Origin: Acidobacteriaceae bacterium | GTDB taxonomy: Bacteria; Acidobacteriota; Terriglobia; Terriglobales; Acidobacteriaceae | Length of the DNA: 8,052 nucleotides | Assembly (NCBI GenBank): GCA_003135495.1 | Contig: PLBX01000351.1 | Span: 1 to 8,052, forward strand | Direction: 5' to 3' | Shown here: positions 6,076 through 8,052 of the stretch, in pieces | Layout of the letters: each line of letters opens with the position of its first letter | Position numbering within the stretch: position 1 is the first letter of the stretch | Notes under the pieces: generated by a model | The model's database searches: none | The model's input: the letters and a program-made list of their open reading frames with translations, nothing else | What the model was told of the DNA's origin: nothing | Made by a program: the position numbers and the translations under genes

Positions 6076-6117
6076 GCTCCATCGAATAATTGCGGATCTT
6101 GCCGCCGAGGTTTAGCA

Positions 6118-6678
6118 GTGAAACGAAATCCTCTGATTCTTTTTTTCATCGCGGCCATTGTGGCTGCCATGCTCTTCGCTGGCATGCGCGTGGCCCGCAA
6201 GAATCGCGAGAATGGTTCTCCTACGGGACAACTCATGGGCCAGGTTGCGCCCGACTTCGAACTTCCATCGCTGGACGGAAAGAATCTGAAGCTGTCCGAT
6301 CTGCGCGGCAAAGCGGTTCTGCTCAATTTTTGGGCGACGTATTGCGGTCCCTGCAAGATTGAGATGCCGTGGTTTGTAGAGCTGCAAAAGCAGTATGGCC
6401 CGCAAGGATTTCAGATCGTTGGCGTGGCCATGGACGATGCCAGCACTGAAGAGATCTCCAAATTTGCAAAAGACATGGGTGTGAACTACCCGATACTGCT
6501 CGGCAAAGAATCAGTGGGTCAAAGCTACGGCGGCGTGAGCGTGTTGCCGACGACGTTTTTTCTGGATCGGGACGGCAAGTTGATCGCGCGGGAATTTGGG
6601 TTGCAGAGTCGCAGCGTTTTTGTTGACCACATCAAAAAGGCGTTGAGCCAAGGGCAAGCGGTACAGGCGCAAAAGTAA
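6118..6678 (+). CDS. Membrane-anchored TlpA/ResA-like thioredoxin
   Basis: Thiol-disulfide oxidoreductase acting outside the cytoplasmic membrane, expected to be reduced by the adjacent CcdA and to reduce apocytochrome c or other extracytoplasmic disulfides. Residues 5-22 form an uncleaved membrane anchor. The AhpC/TSA-Redoxin type thioredoxin fold follows: VAPDFELPSLDGK, the active site FWATYCGPCK (CGPC at 76-79), and the cis-proline loop VLPTTFFLD (Pro144). Tyr replaces the more usual Trp just before the CGPC. Length (186 residues) fits ResA/TlpA proteins. The GTG start at 6118 is supported by GAGG at 6107-6110, seven bases upstream. It matches the gamma domain of DsbD in position and function. 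Whether it serves cytochrome c maturation (ResA-like) or general disulfide reduction cannot be decided from sequence alone. Confidence 0.94.
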   Translation: MKRNPLILFFIAAIVAAMLFAGMRVARKNRENGSPTGQLMGQVAPDFELPSLDGKNLKLSDLRGKAVLLNFWATYCGPCKIEMPWFVELQKQYGPQGFQIVGVAMDDASTEEISKFAKDMGVNYPILLGKESVGQSYGGVSVLPTTFFLDRDGKLIAREFGLQSRSVFVDHIKKALSQGQAVQAQK

Positions 6679-6734
6679 CTACCGAAGCGACGGGTGCGTG
6701 GAGTAAATTTGGGGGATATTACAAGCGAGGGCTA

Positions 6735-7268
6735 TTGAAGATTTTTGTCGTGAGCGCGCTCGTCCTGTTTTCAACCCTTACCCCTGCGCAGGAAGACTTT
6801 GGCCAACAAGCTCCCTCTATAAAAATGGATCCCGCTCCGGTCGTCACCGTTGTGCAGGGCAAGGCGGGGAACGTTCCGCTATCGTTCCGCGTTCCCGGCG
6901 GTTACCACATCAACTCCAATAAGCCGAAGTCTGAGTTTCTTATTCCGACGGTCTTAAAGGTGGACGCCACGACCGACATCGTGATCGGAGGAACGACTTA
7001 CCCCGAGGGTCACGATATGAGCTTTGCTTTCGCTCCGGACGAAAAGCTCAATGTTTATACCGGAGATTTCAAGGTAAATGTCTCAGTGCGGCCGCTGCAT
7101 TCCGTACAGCCTGGCAAATACATTGTTCGAGGAACTTTGAAATATCAGGCTTGCGACAACAGGGCTTGTTATCCGCCTAAGAAGTTGCCGATGAGCTTCG
7201 ACGTGAAGATTGCCAGGGCTCCGGCAGTACGAGGTCAGAATCCGGCCCAAAGTCCTCACGCCCACTAG
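6735..7268 (+). CDS. Secreted DsbD alpha-domain-like protein
   Basis: Resembles the N-terminal immunoglobulin-like domain of DsbD, which accepts electrons from the thioredoxin domain and hands them to periplasmic partners such as DsbC. A signal peptide covers about residues 1-18 (KIFVVSALVLFSTLTPA). Diagnostic features are VPGGYHINSNKP at about 53-64 and YQACDNRACYPPKKLPM at about 138-153. The cysteine pair (140 and 145) before YPP corresponds to the redox pair of DsbD alpha, spaced CxxxxC here. No membrane segment or thioredoxin domain follows, so it is a free-standing alpha domain of 177 residues with a polar tail. The TTG start at 6735 has GAGGG three bases upstream. It lies 56 bases after the thioredoxin gene and is the last gene of the cluster. 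Confidence 0.88.
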   Translation: MKIFVVSALVLFSTLTPAQEDFGQQAPSIKMDPAPVVTVVQGKAGNVPLSFRVPGGYHINSNKPKSEFLIPTVLKVDATTDIVIGGTTYPEGHDMSFAFAPDEKLNVYTGDFKVNVSVRPLHSVQPGKYIVRGTLKYQACDNRACYPPKKLPMSFDVKIARAPAVRGQNPAQSPHAH

Positions 7269-7293
7269 GGACAGGTAAAATTCTTAGCCGGTT

Positions 7294-8052
7294 TTAACGG
7301 TGTCCGAATTCGTTCTTAAAAATCTTTCCATCCTTCATTACAAAACCGACGTTCCCTAGAATTTTGATATCCGTCAGCGGATCGCCGGAAACGGCGACCA
7401 CGTCCGCGTAGGCTCCGGGAGCGATTACTCCGAGGCGGCCTTTCATATCAAGCAGGTCGGCCGCTCGCGAAGTCGCGCTCTGAATCGCCTGCATCGGAGT
7501 CATGCCAAATTCAACCATTCGTGGAAACTCTTGCGCAATCGGCTCGCTCCAAGGAATGCCGCCCATGTCAGTTCCGAAAGCAATCTTCACGCCTGCCTTC
7601 ACTGCTTTGCGGAACGCTATTTCATGCTCAGAGGCACGCTTGCGATCGCGCTGACCTTCCGGAGTATCGGCGGGCGCCCAGTCTCCGTAATAAGGACTGA
7701 GCGTGGCGCAGAGCCACGCTCCCTGGCGGATCATCTGCGCGATTTGCGCGTCGGTCAGCACCAGGCCGTGTTCAATCGAATCGCAGCCGCCATCGAGAGC
7801 GCGCTGCAAGCCTTCGCCGCCGTAGGCATGGCACGCAACTTTTTTCCCCCAGCCATGAGTTTCATCGACGATGGCGTGAAGTTCCTCTACAGTCAAAGTC
7901 GGTTGCGATACGAGTTCACCGTTCTTACCGACCCACGACCGGTGCGTCATGTACACCTTGATCCAGTCGGCGCCATGATCAAGTTGTTCGCGTGCCGCCT
8001 TCCGCGCCTCAATAGGACCGTCGATGATTTGCACGCCTTTGGGAACTTCGAT
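7294..8052 (-). CDS. Metal-dependent amidohydrolase, C-terminal part (5' end off window)
   Basis: C-terminal two thirds or so of an amidohydrolase-superfamily enzyme of the imidazolonepropionase/Xaa-Pro dipeptidase-like group. The frame is open to the right edge, so the true start is outside the window; a GTG at 8032-8034 is internal, not a start. Metal-site features seen in order: DWIKVY with the candidate carboxylated Lys (codon at 7957-7959), VACHAYGGEG (His, 7828-7830), DSIEHG (His, 7768-7770) and FGTDMGG (Asp, 7567-7569). The C-terminal composite domain follows with GRLGVIAPGAYADVVAVSGDPL. The N-terminal HxH motif must lie beyond the edge. Substrate cannot be told; related enzymes hydrolyse dipeptides or cyclic amides. 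It converges on the DsbD alpha-like gene, with only 25 bases between the stop codons and no clear terminator there. Confidence 0.93.
   Translation of the reverse strand: MEVPKGVQIIDGPIEARKAAREQLDHGADWIKVYMTHRSWVGKNGELVSQPTLTVEELHAIVDETHGWGKKVACHAYGGEGLQRALDGGCDSIEHGLVLTDAQIAQMIRQGAWLCATLSPYYGDWAPADTPEGQRDRKRASEHEIAFRKAVKAGVKIAFGTDMGGIPWSEPIAQEFPRMVEFGMTPMQAIQSATSRAADLLDMKGRLGVIAPGAYADVVAVSGDPLTDIKILGNVGFVMKDGKIFKNEFGHR

Overview
The window looks like a chromosomal segment of an Acidobacteriota bacterium, probably class Terriglobia. This is inferred from moderately high GC, a secreted WXXGXW-repeat protein, a repeat-bearing MCE protein with the C-terminal NPKKY motif, a membrane-anchored hypothetical of a type I associate with this phylum, and palindromic 'CACCAAGGGCACGAAGG' intergenic elements. 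There is no phage, plasmid, CRISPR or transposase gene. All genes look intact except the last, which runs off the right edge. No gene-free stretch exceeds about 260 bases.

Left part (1-3961, all minus strand). In transcription order from right to left these are: a DUF488 protein (3431-3961), holo-ACP synthase acpS (2886-3263), a secreted Gly/Tyr/Trp-rich WXXGXW protein with a His-rich tail (1766-2680), an MCE/MlaD-like lipid-transport protein with five exact 34-residue repeats (514-1587), and ribosomal protein S16 rpsP (1-258). The genes are well separated and seem to be mostly single transcription units. A strong intrinsic terminator follows the WXXGXW gene, a hairpin overlaps the acpS stop codon, and two large palindromic elements of one family sit in the mce-rpsP gap (385-484) and the acpS-DUF488 gap (3307-3387).

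Right part (4030-7268, plus strand). A membrane-anchored hypothetical protein (4030-5178) is followed by a three-gene cluster: ccdA (5320-6042), a membrane-anchored TlpA/ResA-like thioredoxin (6118-6678) and a secreted DsbD alpha-domain-like protein (6735-7268). Together these three match the beta, gamma and alpha domains of the thiol-disulfide reductase DsbD, encoded as separate proteins. Their order follows the direction in which electrons pass through DsbD. The likely job is moving reducing power from cytoplasmic thioredoxin across the membrane, for cytochrome c maturation or repair of extracytoplasmic disulfides.

The right edge (7294-8052, minus strand) holds the C-terminal part of a metal-dependent amidohydrolase that converges on the DsbD-like cluster.

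The most interesting items are the split DsbD cluster, the regular repeats in the MCE protein, and the pair of palindromic elements, one of which creates a false N-terminal extension on acpS. I did not find a convincing wholly new system.
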